From: Vanilla planifolia
Taxonomy: Eukaryota; Streptophyta; Magnoliopsida; Asparagales; Orchidaceae
Direction: 5' to 3'
DNA: 64,000 nt
NCBI GenBank assembly: GCA_023846275.1
Contig: CM043869.1
Location: 17,827,501-17,891,500, forward strand
Shown here: positions 1 to 14,400 of the stretch, piece after piece
How positions within the stretch are numbered: position 1 is the stretch's first letter
How the letters are laid out: each line of letters opens with the position of its first letter
The notes under the pieces: model-generated
What the model was told of the DNA's origin: nothing
Database searches by the model: none
Seen by the model: only the letters and a program-made list of their open reading frames with translations
Position numbers and translations under genes: made by a program

Positions 1-1198
1 TTCAATTGCTCTATCTACTGGACATTCACCACTAATGGTACATTCAGCACAATTGGCTTGGGAATCAAAAAGGGTTGAAGATTTGATTCTCAAATCTAAA
101 AAGAAACTATGGACCAGCAAGCTTCTATTAAAGATCTCCATTCTAATATGACAAACACTCAATAAAATGTTGTGTTTCCCAAAAGCCTTAGACAAACTCA
201 ATTTTCAATTAGCATCCAAGTGTTAGTTGTATTCTAAGAAAAATGTGGAAAACCCACAACTTAACATTGACATCTCTTCTAATATGCATTTTTCAATTGT
301 CATTGGCTAAGGAAAATTTAGAGCTAGTTTGCCAATCTCCTAAATATGCGTGAGGTGAATTTCAAATACTTCCATTCTTTGCTTTAACATTGATGGAGGA
401 ATGGTTCCAAAAAACTACAAGGAAAGAAGTTACCCAACTAATGCTTGCTATTATTTGTTGGAAATTTTTTAAAGCCCACAACTTAACATTGTTTGAGGAG
501 GCCAAACTTTCAATAAGCAGCATTACAAGAAACGTCTAATTCACTTGTTATAAATATTTCAATGCTTTTCACTAGTTCAAATGAGTCCATCAAACTCTCA
601 CTTGGTCTAATGATTTAATTCCTCCATTCTCAAAGGGAAAATACAAATACATTTAGATTGTGAACTAGGATCCTCCCATTAACAATCTTTTAAAATTGAA
701 CATAGATGGATTAGCCCATGGTAATCCTAGTTCTATCAGTTGTGGTGGGATCATTAGAGATCATTTTAGTCAGATAGTAAAAGTATTCTCTACATTCATA
801 GGTTCTAATACTAATGTGGAAGTGGAAGGATTGACACTACTATTAGAACTCCCTATGCAAAACTTGAGTGCTTCCAATATTCATGTGGAACTAAATTGTC
901 AAATAATTTTAAACATGATACAAGCAAATAATGGGACAATTTCTTGCTTAAATGGCTACCACAAGTTTAGAATTCAATACCTTTGATGCTCACCAGCTAC
1001 CAAATTACTATAAGGGTCTAATTAAGCTGGATAGGGTTCAATTCCCTTAATAACATCATTCAAAACTATATAAATTCCATCAAATATTTAGCTTTTATGC
1101 ATTATAGGATTTGTCTTGTCTTTAATTCATCTATTATAACAAACTACCTTTTATGTAATTCTTTCAAAATGTAATAAATTTAAATTTACAAAAAAAAA
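1..1198 (+). mobile_element. 3' end of a LINE (L1-like) with RNase H-like domain
   Basis: The non-LTR retrotransposon 3' part enters from the left edge. Around 440-540 the + strand reads a typical plant LINE linker (LAIICWKFFKAHN, then LFEEAKLSISSI). From about 694 it reads an RNase H-like domain that starts LNIDGLAHGNPSS and continues with GGIIRD, the usual plant LINE pattern in which the first Asp is catalytic, and later VELNCQIILNMI. The RNase H frame is open to the stop at about 985. An AT-rich 3' UTR follows and ends in a run of A at about 1190-1198, as expected for target-primed insertion. Frames upstream of 600 contain stops, so the element is inactive. The reverse transcriptase would lie to the left of the window. 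Confidence 0.72.
694..986 (+). pseudogene. LINE RNase H-like domain
   Basis: Open frame of about 96 residues with the N-terminal beta-strand motif NIDGLAHGNPSS, then GGIIRDHF, then VEVEGLTLLLEL and the later VELNCQIILNMI. Order and spacing match the RNase H domain at the C-terminus of plant L1-type LINE ORF2 proteins. The catalytic set D...E...D is only partly kept: the position usually held by Asp in 'VESD' reads VELN. It is part of the decayed LINE at the window's left edge, not a host gene. Confidence 0.7.
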
Positions 1199-3090
1199 CT
1201 ACTTATAATGGACAATAGATACTACCCTCCAAAACTTATCCTAATCGCTTTCTCCAGAACTTCTTTCAATTGCCACATGAATCCTCAAGCTTGATGTGCA
1301 TGTGGCATGAATTTTAATGTACATAATGAACTTCTTATAACTCAACAAATAAATTGTTTTTTTATAAATAGACATTCAATGAAATAATGATAACTTATAA
1401 TAATAGAGTGATAACAAAAAATGGCATATTTGTATAGAAAAGTATAAGAGTATTTATGAGTGTGTGCTTAAGTCTAGTATTCCGAAGGATGGATCAAAGC
1501 TTCAAGGTTAGGAGCCCACTTAACCAATCTTGTAATATAATAAAAATTAAAAAATTTAATATACCGAAAACATTTGAGAGCACATAAACTTATTAACCCC
1601 ATATCTTGTGAGATTTGATAATAATAAAACTAAATAAATTATCTACTAATCTTTAATGAAAGATGTTAGGAACAAAGAATATTGAGAATTGAAGAGGATA
1701 AACCACATATGAGGAAAGTCGAAGTTTGTGGTGGTATTTCTCAAGAAAAGTGGCTTAACTTTCAAACCAAGGAGATTATGACAACTCTAATGGAGTGGCT
1801 GCTCATCCAAAACTAATCAAATACTACTTTAAAAGGGTTAAAATGTCAAACCTTCACTTAATACTTCACGAACCATATGATTGCATTCATGTATACTTCC
1901 ATGCTGTCCTTAATGTAATCTATGTCAAGCTAATGCACAAGTGGGGGTGAATTATATTTTTAATCTTTTTGTTATTTTGAAAACTATTTCTTAAATTAAA
2001 ATTTGATAATTATAAAATCATCATTTAATAACTTTGCTAAATAAAAATATAAAAGAAAATATTAATTTTATGATTAAAATAAATTTAATAAAATATTTTA
2101 TGCTTGATAAAAATAATTTTGATACTTTTTTATATATTTTTTAAATTAAAAATTATAAAATAAAAGAAATGTCATAAAATACATAATAATTAAAAAAATA
2201 AAAAAGATAAGGGATGCTTAGGTGGTATAGATTAACTAATACCTACATCTATACTAAGTCAATTTGATCAAAATTTTACTAACAAAATTACTCTCTTTTA
2301 CAATAGCATGTAAAGATAACTTTACAAATCCTACCCTTTTGTTGCAACAAGTAAGAGCTCATCATCACAATATTAATTATGAAAACTTATGATATTGAAG
2401 CATAATACAAAATAATAATTAATCACTATGTTCTACTATTCACTTGTAAAAACATATATGATATAAATTGAGGGATATGGTATTGAAATATAATATACAC
2501 ATAAAAAAAGCTTAAAACAACAAAAAATACTTAGTTTTAAAATATTAAATTAAAAGATTTATCAATGTGTATTAATGTTATTAAGTAAAATAGAATTAAT
2601 GAAGGTTTTACATCATTATAATCTTTTTTAAAAAATAAAATGAATAAAAAATAAAAAATAAATTACAAAGAAGTCTAATAGGATGTGTAAGAAAAAAATG
2701 CTAAAATAAGAAAAAAAGAAATAGAAAAAATTAGTTGAAAACACAACTCCAGTAAAGGAATCAAAATTAGATATGATCTTCGGTTTGCTCATTCTCTTCT
2801 CAAAAATTGATGAACGTAAAATCATCAATCATCCAACTCCTATGGCTCTTCCATTTATATTAAAATATTTTAGACTAAAATAGAATCTTTCTAATGGTTA
2901 GAAAGGTTTAAATAGCCATTACATTTTGACAATCTAAACAAACACAAACAGCTTCTTAGAATGCTAATTATGTGCAAGAAAAGCAACCACCATCTCATCT
3001 AAAAAGATAAAAATAATAGTCTCTCAATCAGAATATTGAATCAAAGGTCTAGATCTAATCCAAGTAGGATTTAATCTAGATTATTAGATC
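1199..3090. other. AT-rich stretch, no gene seen
   Basis: Both strands are full of stops. The stretch is dominated by A/T runs, most strongly at 1960-2230 and 2580-2720. The longest frames are low-complexity Phe/Leu/Lys-rich runs without family motifs. Nothing functional can be supported. Confidence 0.6.
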
Positions 3091-3385
3091 CCACATGTTT
3101 GATGGATGGTATTAATGCACAATAGCATTATTCACAAAGACAAAAACAATCTTAGTCATTTGATCGATCTTTATAGATGGATGACTAAATGAAATGTACT
3201 ATTCATAAATGTGAAGTAGATCACATCCATTTGATTAGGTTTTATAGATTGATGATAAGATAAAAATTATTATTCAAAATGACAAAAATGAACTCATTTG
3301 TTCGATAAGGCTCGTTAGATGAATAGTTAGATGAAATCTACTATTCATAAAGGTAGATGCAATGATGATCGTTTGATTGTGAAAA
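3086..3385. repeat. Degenerate tandem repeat, about 69-bp period
   Basis: Three to four diverged units are recognisable. The core (T/C)CATTTGATC..., a TTATAGATGGATGA-like segment and TACTATTCATAAA recur at about 3156, 3226 and 3293, with partial units on either side. Identity is moderate, so the array is old. Such arrays are common inside LTRs and untranslated parts of plant retroelements, but no coding region nearby confirms that here. Confidence 0.6.
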
Positions 3386-6300
3386 TGTGTGATCGAATGA
3401 CATTTCTTGGCTTCAATTCAAAAGCAAACATGCTCAATTTTTAGTCCCATATTGTAAGCTTGAATATATGTTTGGCATTTTTAATAATTCCTCTTTGCAA
3501 AAGGTTAGCTTAGTGGGATGATAGCCACCTGGTTTTATTGGAAAGTAACGACCCAAGTCACATGCACATATATTTAGGAGTCTGACTTGACTTGATCCTA
3601 TTACTTAACACTTAACGAGTTTGACCTAACTCGTTACACCTAAGCCAATGCAAGAGTTGTTTCCTAACCTGATTTAATCCAAGCTGCATAGGAAATTATG
3701 TTGTTACCAAGAATTGAGCCTGACCTAACTCAATTCACCTTATCTCCTGACTTGCGACTCCCTAAGGTTTATTGCCTAGTAGTTCGAGCCACTTGGCCCA
3801 AACCTTTGGGCTTAATCCTTTGTGGGTGCTTAGGCCAATTTTTTTCTTATTTTAAGCCACCTTTTAAATATTATTTTTTTACTTTTAAAACATTTTTATA
3901 GCTATTAAAATAAATAAAATATTTTTATAAGTACTAAAATAATAATGTATAAGAAATCAATAATCATGCAAATGAATGAATGGTATTATGTAATCTAATT
4001 GTGTGATATGTAAACAAGTGATAGGATAAATAATCAAAATAATAGATATTTTAGAAATAGACTCCTAATAGTTAGCTACTCTACCAAGATTTTGATCAAT
4101 GACTCCTTGATATGTCATTTAAGCCAAAGTTATCTTATGACCAGCATCACTATTTAACATTTGCTTCTCTTGTGGATTATTCTATGAGACATATATTCAA
4201 AATTCTTCAATCGATTGCTTCTATAAGAGCTTAACATGTATGACTTAAAAAACATTTGAAAAAATAATAGAGAAACTAACATAATGGTTTTATAGTCACC
4301 AAACAAGTGATGTCACAATCAAGGGTATGACAATCCTTTATTCTTATGAGTTTAAATAATAATAACTACTACTTAATAAAATGAATTTCCAATCCAAATA
4401 GTTAAACCAATTTAAGGTTTAATATTAAACTAATGTAAAATAAAATATTGTCATAAAGTATTGATTATAACCTACATAATAATCATATAAAATTATGTCC
4501 CACATCATACTTGTGTAGTCTGTATTCCTTCTATTTCAAGTCATGTATATATAATATTTACATGTCATATATTTATATTAATCACAATGTATTAGTACTA
4601 TCATCATTTTCACTTAAACAAGTATAGCATGATCATACATCAGTGATATGCATCAACATTGAAAATATTTTTTTCTATGAAATAGAATATTAGTTTATTA
4701 ATTATTAATTATAAGACACATCTCTCCACTTGAATTACTTTCAAATCCTACTTGAACATCCAAATTATTCAATAATTTCTTTGGTTAAATTTTACTTATA
4801 TATATTTCCTAAATTTCATGATAGGTCAATTGTTAAATTTTTGATTAAATTAAAAAAATAATTTTTTAAAAATTTTTATATTTTAAAAAAATAATCCTTT
4901 CTTTGGTTAAATCTTACTTATACATCTTTACCCAATTTTATGATAAGTTAATTGTTAACTATGTTTAAATTAGAAAAAATAATTATGTTAAATTTTAATA
5001 ATTAAAAAAAGAAAAACATTATATATATCATAAGCCACAACTTAAGCATGGCTCCATGCAAAGCACTCGAGCCAATCAAGTCTAATCTTGGTTAGAGTGC
5101 AACCCTACACCTAGATGGGGTAAGGAAGAGGGTGGATCGAGCAAGGTAGACCGCAAACTAAGTTTGTAGTAGGTTGAGTCAAACCTATAATTATGTTAAA
5201 CTTGTATGTATACGAGTGTCTTAGGAGATAAAATCCAAAGCACATAATGGGGGAGCCAGCCCCATGTTTCAACTCACATTCTGTGTGCATGAAATCTATT
5301 ATGAAGAGCAAAAACTTTGGATATCTTATCGTGTGGGACTAAAATGTTTTCCCATGTCCGGCACCTCAGTGCTTAAGCTTACGAGCATTCTCATCGTTCA
5401 ATTGTTGATCTGATGGCTATGAGTTCACCCATCTATAAGCATTGCTTCAAGGCTCAAATTGAATGATTAAAATCTAATTTAGTTTTATTAGGTAGGTAGC
5501 ATTCTTTCCTCGTCCTATAACAAATCCTTGAATCGAGCTACTTAGACCTCTTTATTTTGAATTTTATAGCTAAGATCATTACCACATTGATCATTAATGA
5601 CTTGAACTATCCAAATTTTATTTGATGTGAATGGATGGCCTAGATTTGATCCTCCTTGATCGAATCATCCATAATTCATCTATTTATATTCAACGCTCTG
5701 ACAATCCAAATCTTTTTTTATCAAATCCAACGACTCTGGTTGATCGTGCATAAAAGTTATTTCCTTATCTATTATTTTAGCCATTGAAGAAGCTATTTAA
5801 AAGAAGTTTTTAAGTTATTTGACAGCAACATATGAAAAAATAATTCATTAGCTTTCTAATGGCTATAATCAAATCTTTTCTATAAAAACCTAATTTTTAT
5901 GAAAGAAATATCTAATGAACGTGAACCAAGCTTTAAGATCTCAAAAAAGCACTAAGGATGTCCTATTAATGTAAAATTTCTTAACATTACAGTATGACTT
6001 AATACTACTCAAAATGTTAAATTTTTCTGGCTAAATCTAACACTTCTAGGCTTTTATGTTTTCACTTCTTTTCATAATTTTGAGCTTTTTGTACCTTTAT
6101 TTATCAACAAGCATAAAAAGTTGTAATTTTAATAAAAAAAACTTTCTTATTATATTTTTTTCATTTGGGTTAAGCAACCTGACATTTTTGAAAGCCTAAG
6201 GTTTAGTCTGATCATCTTAAAAAATTGAGTTGGAGTTGAACTAATAAAAGCCTGGGTTATACTTAAACCTACTAAAGAAAATATGTTAAAAATGAACTAT

Positions 6301-8400
6301 AAGAAAAAATCTCAAGTATGTTGGAAGTGAATAAAAAAACCTCAAGTTGAATTTTTTCTTAGTAGTGATGTTTTTCTCAACATTAATTTGATGTGAATAT
6401 AGGTTCTAGTTTGAATTAAACTATCTGAAAATTTTAGTATGTTTTCTAACTTTTATTTTCATTTGACTTAATTATAAAAATTAAAAGTTATATATACAAA
6501 TTTAAATAATAAGACTTTTTACAAAAAATTATTTATATAAAGAATTTTTAAAAATAAATTTAATCTAAAAATTGTAAAAATAACAAAATTATTTTAAAAC
6601 TCATAATTGACATTTTTTCTTGTGAGATTCATACACATTCCTATTTCTTCAATATCATACATGTATAAAGAAAACTAACTTATAGTTCATTAAGTCGTTG
6701 CTTTAAAAGGAACATCTTTGTACTAATATGAAAAGCCTAAACATATGAAGCCAATGATATTTAGTATAAAAATTCATCATGCATTAATGATCCCCTTATC
6801 AAATTTAGATTTATTGCAAAATGTTTTGTATAAAACTTAGCTAAGAAAAATTAATAATATTTGAGAAAACACTAGTATATTAATTTAGGAATGTTTATAT
6901 TTAACTATGCCATAAGACACTTACATGATAAGTAAGATTTATTATAAAAATCAAACTTAGGATTAGAAGTTTTGTAACCAAGTGGGGATAATTACCTCGA
7001 GTTAAGTTATAGGCTTAGAATGCATAAAGTGGCTTTAAAAGAAACTTTTAATAGATTTAGGGTGAGAGAGAGCTCTCATGATCCTTGTGAAGTGAGCTTA
7101 AGAGGCATGATTGAACTTTAAAAGAAGGATAGGGTTGTGAGAGGAAGAGTTTATCTCAAAACATTACGATAAGAATTTTATGATTCACTATTAAATATCA
7201 CCTAAAACTTGTAGAACTTTTTCTACTTGAAAAACTAAGGCTTATCTGTGATTTTTGTTGCCAACAAGGGGTTGAAGAACATCAAGTTAGTCCAAAGAGC
7301 TGAGTGTAAGGATCAATTATAGATTTTGGAATGCAAATATAGCCTTAGGAAAGGGTGTTATAAGACTTCCAATGAAAGAAAGCTCTCGAGTTTCCTTGTG
7401 GGGAGCCTTGAGAGACTTGAGTTGGCTTTAAAAGAAGGTTAATGGAGGTTTAGGTCTTAGTTAAGTGCAATGAAAAGAATTGGGTTTGGTTGAATAGGTG
7501 TAGGAAATTAGGAAATGGCTTAACTAATATGCTTGGTTAGCTTAGACTAGATTTATGAAACTATTAAAAATAAGAAAGAGAACCTAGGGTTGGATTGTGA
7601 ATATTAAGGATATAAAATTTAAATGACATAAATTTGAATGTTCTAGGTTTAAAATTTAAATATCTAGAACTTAAAATTTAAATTTTCAAGGTTTGAAATT
7701 TAAAACTTAGATAGAGTGAAGCATTCCAATAATCCTAAATAGGCTTGGAAGTAAGTTATGACTTGATTAAACCTAGGATGAGATTAAGGATAGATTAGAA
7801 ATGAAGCACATAATTAGATTAAATAATTTGTTAGGACCATGGCTTTTATATAAAGAAAACCCTAAGTAGGAAATTAGAGTTGAACATTGAGCACTTACTG
7901 AGACCTTCACACTTAAGATGAGACTATGATTTGATGAGACTCTCTATTAGACCTTAGATGAGGGTTAGTTGAGATAAAGAACTCAATTTTGGTCTTAAGA
8001 GTGGTGTTATGCTTAGCTTATGGGCTAAAAGTTTACTTGGAGTTTTGGATAAATCTTGATCTACTTTGGTTTGATGTGTAAGATCATGAATAGCCTTGAA
8101 TCAAGCTCTTAAGCCATGGATTGATACCTCAGATGATGGTTTGGGAGATGTATTGACTTAAGAGAGATCTTAAGAAGAGTGGACTAACTTATGTTGACCT
8201 ACAAGGCGAGAGTCACCAGTGCATCTTATATGAACTTAGATTAAAGATTAAAAGATTTAGATTTAAAGGGTCTGAACCATGGACTTATAACTTAAGTGAG
8301 TACTCAAGTGGTAGTTTGGATAAGTTAAAAGTTTCTTGTGAAACTACTAGATGTAGAGAAAGCCAATACAATACAAGAAAAAGGTAATACATACATAACA
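3386..8400. other. Gene-poor DNA, probable decayed repeats
   Basis: No credible coding region was found. The less AT-rich parts at 3540-3850 and 5040-5500 read like untranslated or LTR sequence of old retroelements, but no protein motif supports a class. At 7040-7450 a module of the type AGCTCTC...CTTGTG...GAG...TTTAAAAGAAGG occurs twice about 310 bp apart. At 7610-7705 an AAAATTTAAAT-like word recurs about every 30 bp. The remainder is simple AT-rich sequence. Confidence 0.5.
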
Positions 8401-8412
8401 TATATATAAGCA

Positions 8413-8415
<3 letters not shown>

Positions 8416-8488
<73 letters not shown>

Positions 8489-8490
8489 GA
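8416..8490. repeat. (TA)n / (GTAT)n compound microsatellite
   Basis: About 25 uninterrupted TA dinucleotides run directly into about six GTAT tetranucleotides. It is a simple sequence repeat seen directly in the sequence, with no coding context. Confidence 0.95.
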
Positions 8491-11400
8491 TACATATGCA
8501 ACTAATACTAACATGCTATATTCTTAATCAAAATATATACACAATTAATTGATACCATGCATTTATGCTTATATCGTGTTATCATATTTCAAGGTATATA
8601 ACAAATAGCCTATTTATATCACAATGTCTTAATTTGTCTACTTGATGACTTTAAGAGGTATCTTACTTTTTCTTTTTTTTTCTCCTTTTATTTCATTCTT
8701 ATATAATATTCATTACAATTATTTATGTATGCTTACTTTCTAAATCTAAAACTTTCACAATTCTCATACTTTGTTTAAAGGTTTCATTCTCTTTTGCATA
8801 TTCTCAAATAATTTTTTTGCTTTTTATTAAAAGCCTTCTCTAACAAATAAACAAAGTTTTTGAAATTCCCTTTAAAATGCTACTCATTTCTTACTTCACT
8901 TACCATCCACCCACTTCTGCATACAAGACATCGATCTCATGCACCATAAGTGAAAATAGCTTAGCAAACCATATGTAGTAGCCCTCTTTCTCTTTTGCTC
9001 CAAATCCAACATAAAATACATTGGAATTTCTATGTATCATCTATTTTCTTTAGAAAATAAGGGAACGCCATAGCTGCTCTCACCTTGGCCTACATGTATA
9101 TTTGGAGGGTTCTCATGTATGATATGTTAGACAAACATGTAATGCATCAATTTATTGGCATATTATCCATTTTCTTTAAGAAAATATTGGTCTCACATTA
9201 AACACTAGTTGTTCAATTTGGATGTATGATATATTGGATCAAACATATAATACATTGACCTTCTATGTGTAGTATGTAATTGAAGGATGACAAGCTACAA
9301 CCACTTTAAATATTGGCCAATTCTTATCCAATTCAAACCAACTCTATGTGACAAAATAACACAACCACAAGACACTCTATGGAAAGGAAGGCATCTATCA
9401 AACCATACCTTTAATCACTCTTTGCATTAGAACATGATTCGAACTTACTAACTCTTTCTTTCAAGAAAGTAAAGAGCTCTTACTGTAGCTACTCCCAAAC
9501 AAAGCTTGCATATTGCAACTCTTCTGAATTCCTTCACTTCATAGTTGAATCTCTTTCTCTCCCTCTCCCAAGCTTACTTCTGCCTTTTAAAGGTTTCTCA
9601 CATAGTTCTTTAAGCAAGCCATTATTTTCTTGAAAATGAAATAAATAATCTTTTTTTAATGAGATTTAGTTATTTAAGAATTTAATATTAGCATTATTTT
9701 TAAAACAAATTTGAAAATTCTAAAAGATTTTTTAAAACTACAACCACATGTCGATAAACTCCCCAAAAAGGGATCTTCTTAGTGGTTTACTCTAAACAAC
9801 ATTCCAAACTACTTTTAACATGACAAGTATATTGAGACGCATCAAAACTCAATAATTTTTCAAAAATAACTATGCATACAACAAAAAATAAGTATCATAT
9901 ACATAAAAAATGTATATTCAATTTAAATATTCAAGATTTTATAGATGATATTTAACCATATAACAGACACAAATAATAAAAGAGTTCCTCTGGTGGTAAT
10001 AATACTAAATAACATTGTCGAACATTATTAGTAAGGTAAATGAAGACTCCACTTTAGAGGATAAGATGATCTTGAGACATCATGGAAGGAAATTTGTTAT
10101 GTTTTTTCAGTGTCGTATATTCCATAATTTAATAAAGGAAAGATAATGAATTAATTGATAAATTGATATCAACAGGAATTGAAAATTACTAAATATGAAC
10201 AATTATTTTCCACTTAAGCTTAATATGCATTAAAAAATTGCAGCAAATGTAGAAAAAGAGATGTTATATGTTTTAGAAGAGTCTATGAGATTTGATTAAA
10301 AGAGTCATGGATCCCATGAAATTCAATTCTTCTAAAGATCTTGTAAATGCTACAAAGAGAATTGAATTTAATTGAATTAAACAATTATGAAGACAAGGAT
10401 GGTGGCTAACAAAAGATAAGGGATATTATTATCACAAGGAAGACAAAATATTAAGAAGATCATGCCATCAAAATCAAGGCTCAAACTATAAAAAAATGGA
10501 GTATAAGAGATATCTAATTGCTAAATATGTTGCAAAAACCATTGAGGAGAATGAAAGAAGAATGTTATTAATTATTTTGCTAGTGATGAAATTGAACGGT
10601 ATGTGTATCCACAGGTATTAAGAAAATTTGTTACTAGTGGAAATAGAGGGTATATACATGGGAGTTCTAATACTTAAGAAATTGAGCGATATTTTATGTG
10701 TAATATGATAGTTATTCAAGAGTCTTAAAAGAAATAGAGAAAAATAATAGTCTAATTATTTTGGTTTTTTCAAAGTCATCACAAGTAATTTTTCATATTT
10801 GTTAAATTATTGTTTTTTATTATAGTTAATATTTAATTTATTTGAATAATTAGAAGGTTAGTTGTAGCATAACAAATAATGGGATATTTTATTTTCAATT
10901 AATTTGCTACTTGCATGTCACATAAATGAAATGAATGTATATAACCACATTTGAGTACATCATGAAAATGGTAAAAAAAATCTAAGAGATGTAGAAAGGG
11001 TAAATTATTAATGCATAAGTGAAGTATTAGTTGGTAAATTTTAATTGAAAAATTAAAGTGAGATTTAAAGTAAGTAATATTTTTTTAATAAAATGATAGT
11101 AGACAAATGTGAAATATGATAAATACAATTTTGAATGAAATAAAAAAATTACTTTGATAGGGATGTCTAGTTGAAATGTAAGAATAACATGGGAGTAAAT
11201 AAAAAATTGGATATATTGATATGAAGGAGTCAAAGAAATCATCTTAAGAATAATTATGAAAAAAAGAAAATTTTTATAGGAGATAGTTATGAGAATCCTT
11301 ATCTACAATATGATCAGAATAATATTATTTAGTGATTATTCTAAACATATTGTTATATGAACTAAAGAATTAAAAAAAGAAATAAAAAAATACATCCTTA

Positions 11401-14400
11401 CTTGGTCTTAATTTTGAGAATAAAATTCTAATAAGCAGAGAAAAATTTGTAACATAACAAAAAGTAGAAAGTATTGTTAAAATAATTATTTTTTTAGAAT
11501 TATCAAGTGTCTGAATTAATGAAGTACAATGACCAAAATATTGATTAAAGTCCATAAAGAAGAAGAAAAAATAATAATTATAATTAGGGGTAAACAACAA
11601 TATAAAGTTACAATTTGCATATTTATTATTAACTTTTGTAAAAATCATTTGTCATCAAAAAATGGGTATAAAACATAAAAGGAGAAAGTTTAATTTTAAA
11701 AATTTTGAGTATGAATTATTAAGAACCTACAATACTAAGTCAATCAAAATCAAAGATTTATAGAAAGTAAAACAAAAGATAAAAAATTATAGATATTAAA
11801 TAATAATTTAATATGACATTGTTATGAAACCAAAATTAAAATAAATAACAATTGATATAAAAAATTTTGAAAATAGAGTGAATGGAAATGCAAATAGATA
11901 GACAAACTTTTAAATAATGTCAATATAAATACAAAATATTACAATCACAAAATGAAGGGTCAAATTTTTAAAAAGAAAATAATATAATATTTAATCATAC
12001 TTCATAAAAAAAGGTATACAAAACTTAAAAATAATTACCAATTGATTTAAAAAATTAAAATAAATACTAATAGATATAAACCTTTATGAATCTAGACTAA
12101 AAAGAAATAGGAAGCTAATTTTAAATTTGTTCCAATATGAATACAAACTATTATAATAACAAAATAAAAGGAAAAATTTTAAAAAGAAAATAATATAAAT
12201 TTATTATGTGAATTTAAAAAATATTAAAAATACTAAATGATATCTAAAAATTATGAGTTTTATTAAAAAGGTGAAACTCATCAAGTAATTTCATTTAAAA
12301 ATAGTCAACAATTTTGTGGAAACTATGTGAACATAACAATTTAAGGACCCCTCATGCTTAAGATTTAATAAAACTTCAACTAATTTTTTTGTTATGATTT
12401 ACCTTAATTTCTAAATCGATTAGAGGGAGTGAGATAGAAAGAGAGAGATAGAGAGAAAACAAAATTTTATATTTGTACAGCCTTTAAATACAATCCTTTA
12501 TATATGGATGTATATCCATTTAAAGGAGTGGACTAGAAGTGATGCATGAGAAATTGAGACATTTTTTTATGAAAAAAATTTTGAAATAAGATATAAAATT
12601 GAGAGGATAATTTTTGTAAAAGACCTACAAGAAACAAGAGAAAATGAATTTTTTAGAGTGATATTATAAGAAGAATCGAGCATTTCTTTGAGTTGATTGA
12701 TGGGAAAAGAGAGATAATTTAATGATGATTTTTGCAAGGGAGAAAAGGATAAGGAACTTGATTTGTAGAATTTGTATTGAAGCTCACAAGTAATGAAGAA
12801 TCAATTACAAAATTTTAGAGCACTACTACAACATTTATTAAGGCAAAAATATTATGTAACTTGGTGTATTTATATGATTTATATTGTAGGGACATTTATT
12901 AGTATTTTAATATGATATGTGTATGATTAAGAATGGGTTTATGTTTTACATGCCATGAAATATATGATTTGATGTTTGGTGGTTGTTCATAATCAACCCT
13001 TAAATTGGATAGAGATTTACATATTTAATGAAAAGGCATGTCATATAAATTTGTGCTTTCATATGATTTCAATATGTTATGGTTGGGTGAAAAATTATAG
13101 AGGCTTAATTGCTTTATTGTATTCTCTTAAATTTACATTTACACAAACATATTATGTGTATTTTATGGTTTCTTATGTTGGCATAATATTTTAACATCTA
13201 TGGAATAGCATATGCCACCTAGTTGCATAAGACTAAGGGTAAAGTAGAAATGGTATTTTTTTTTAAATAAATGGTTTTTAAAAGCTATCAAAAAGAGATT
13301 ATAAAAGCTAAATAAAAGCTGGCTCTTAAGAATAAAACTCTTACACAAAAAAATGTCATTATAATACCAAATAGTTCTACCATATTTTAGGGTATCATTT
13401 GAAGGTGAAACTTCAATAATTGAACCTGTCATAGTCGTTTTGATGTGAAATTCAATTCAAATAGTACATTCAAATGTCTAGCATTTGCTCTGACAACATC
13501 ATTAAAATATATTGATAAAAAGAACATAAGAGAGTTTGATAATGGGTTTAAGAATGATGAGTCTAAATGAAAAATAAAAAGGGAGTTTGATAACATTAAA
13601 GGTCCTAATTCAAAGAGTAGAGCATTGCATTTGCTTGTTAGCTTTATTTTGTATACTTTTTTTACATATGCTATTACATATTAATGTATTTTGACCTAGC
13701 ATGATACATGACCCTATTCTATATTGCTTCGAATTCTTGTTATGTAGAGTTTTCCTACTAAACTTGTAATAGTTGGCTTATGTTATTTTGACTTATTAAT
13801 TTTATGAAATTGTGATGCCCATCATGAGACTTCATAGGAGGGAGATGTTTAGCTTTATAGTATCACACTTTGTCCTTGATAGAATTTGTCTATTATGATA
13901 GATACATATATTGATTTGACATTTAGTAGTATCTTTTAAATGATTTCTACTATAAAAACTTTTTTAATGTGATCATTTTATCTTTGCTTAAGACATTGAG
14001 ATTTGTTTTTTGGGAACAATTATCTGATTTTTAAAGAGATTCTATTGGTGAAAAAATGGTTTTCAATATGAAGAATTTTTATAACAATAAGGTTTTCAAA
14101 ATCTTCAAAAATAAATAAATGGATAAATAATTAGATGGCAACAGATAAGTACTAAAGCATCCCTAGTAACAACTCCTGTTCAAATTCTTCAAATTTTCGT
14201 ATGATTTCATCAGAGATCTCTGTTGCAACTACTTGCAGCACATGTGCTCTTGTTATCACTAATCTTGTTTTTTAAGCTTCTCTTATAATAAGCTTCCTCT
14301 ACTTTCTTAAGGAAGCAATAATCACTCCTTTCATTTTTCTTTTGATCCTCTTGTAGTTGTTTGCTCTTTTCTTCTCCATTGAATAACTTTTTTTTAGCTT

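Noticed and set aside
3698-3901. 67-residue + strand frame, Pro/Leu/Cys-rich
   Set aside because: No family motif and no splice partner; it probably reads through old repeat DNA.
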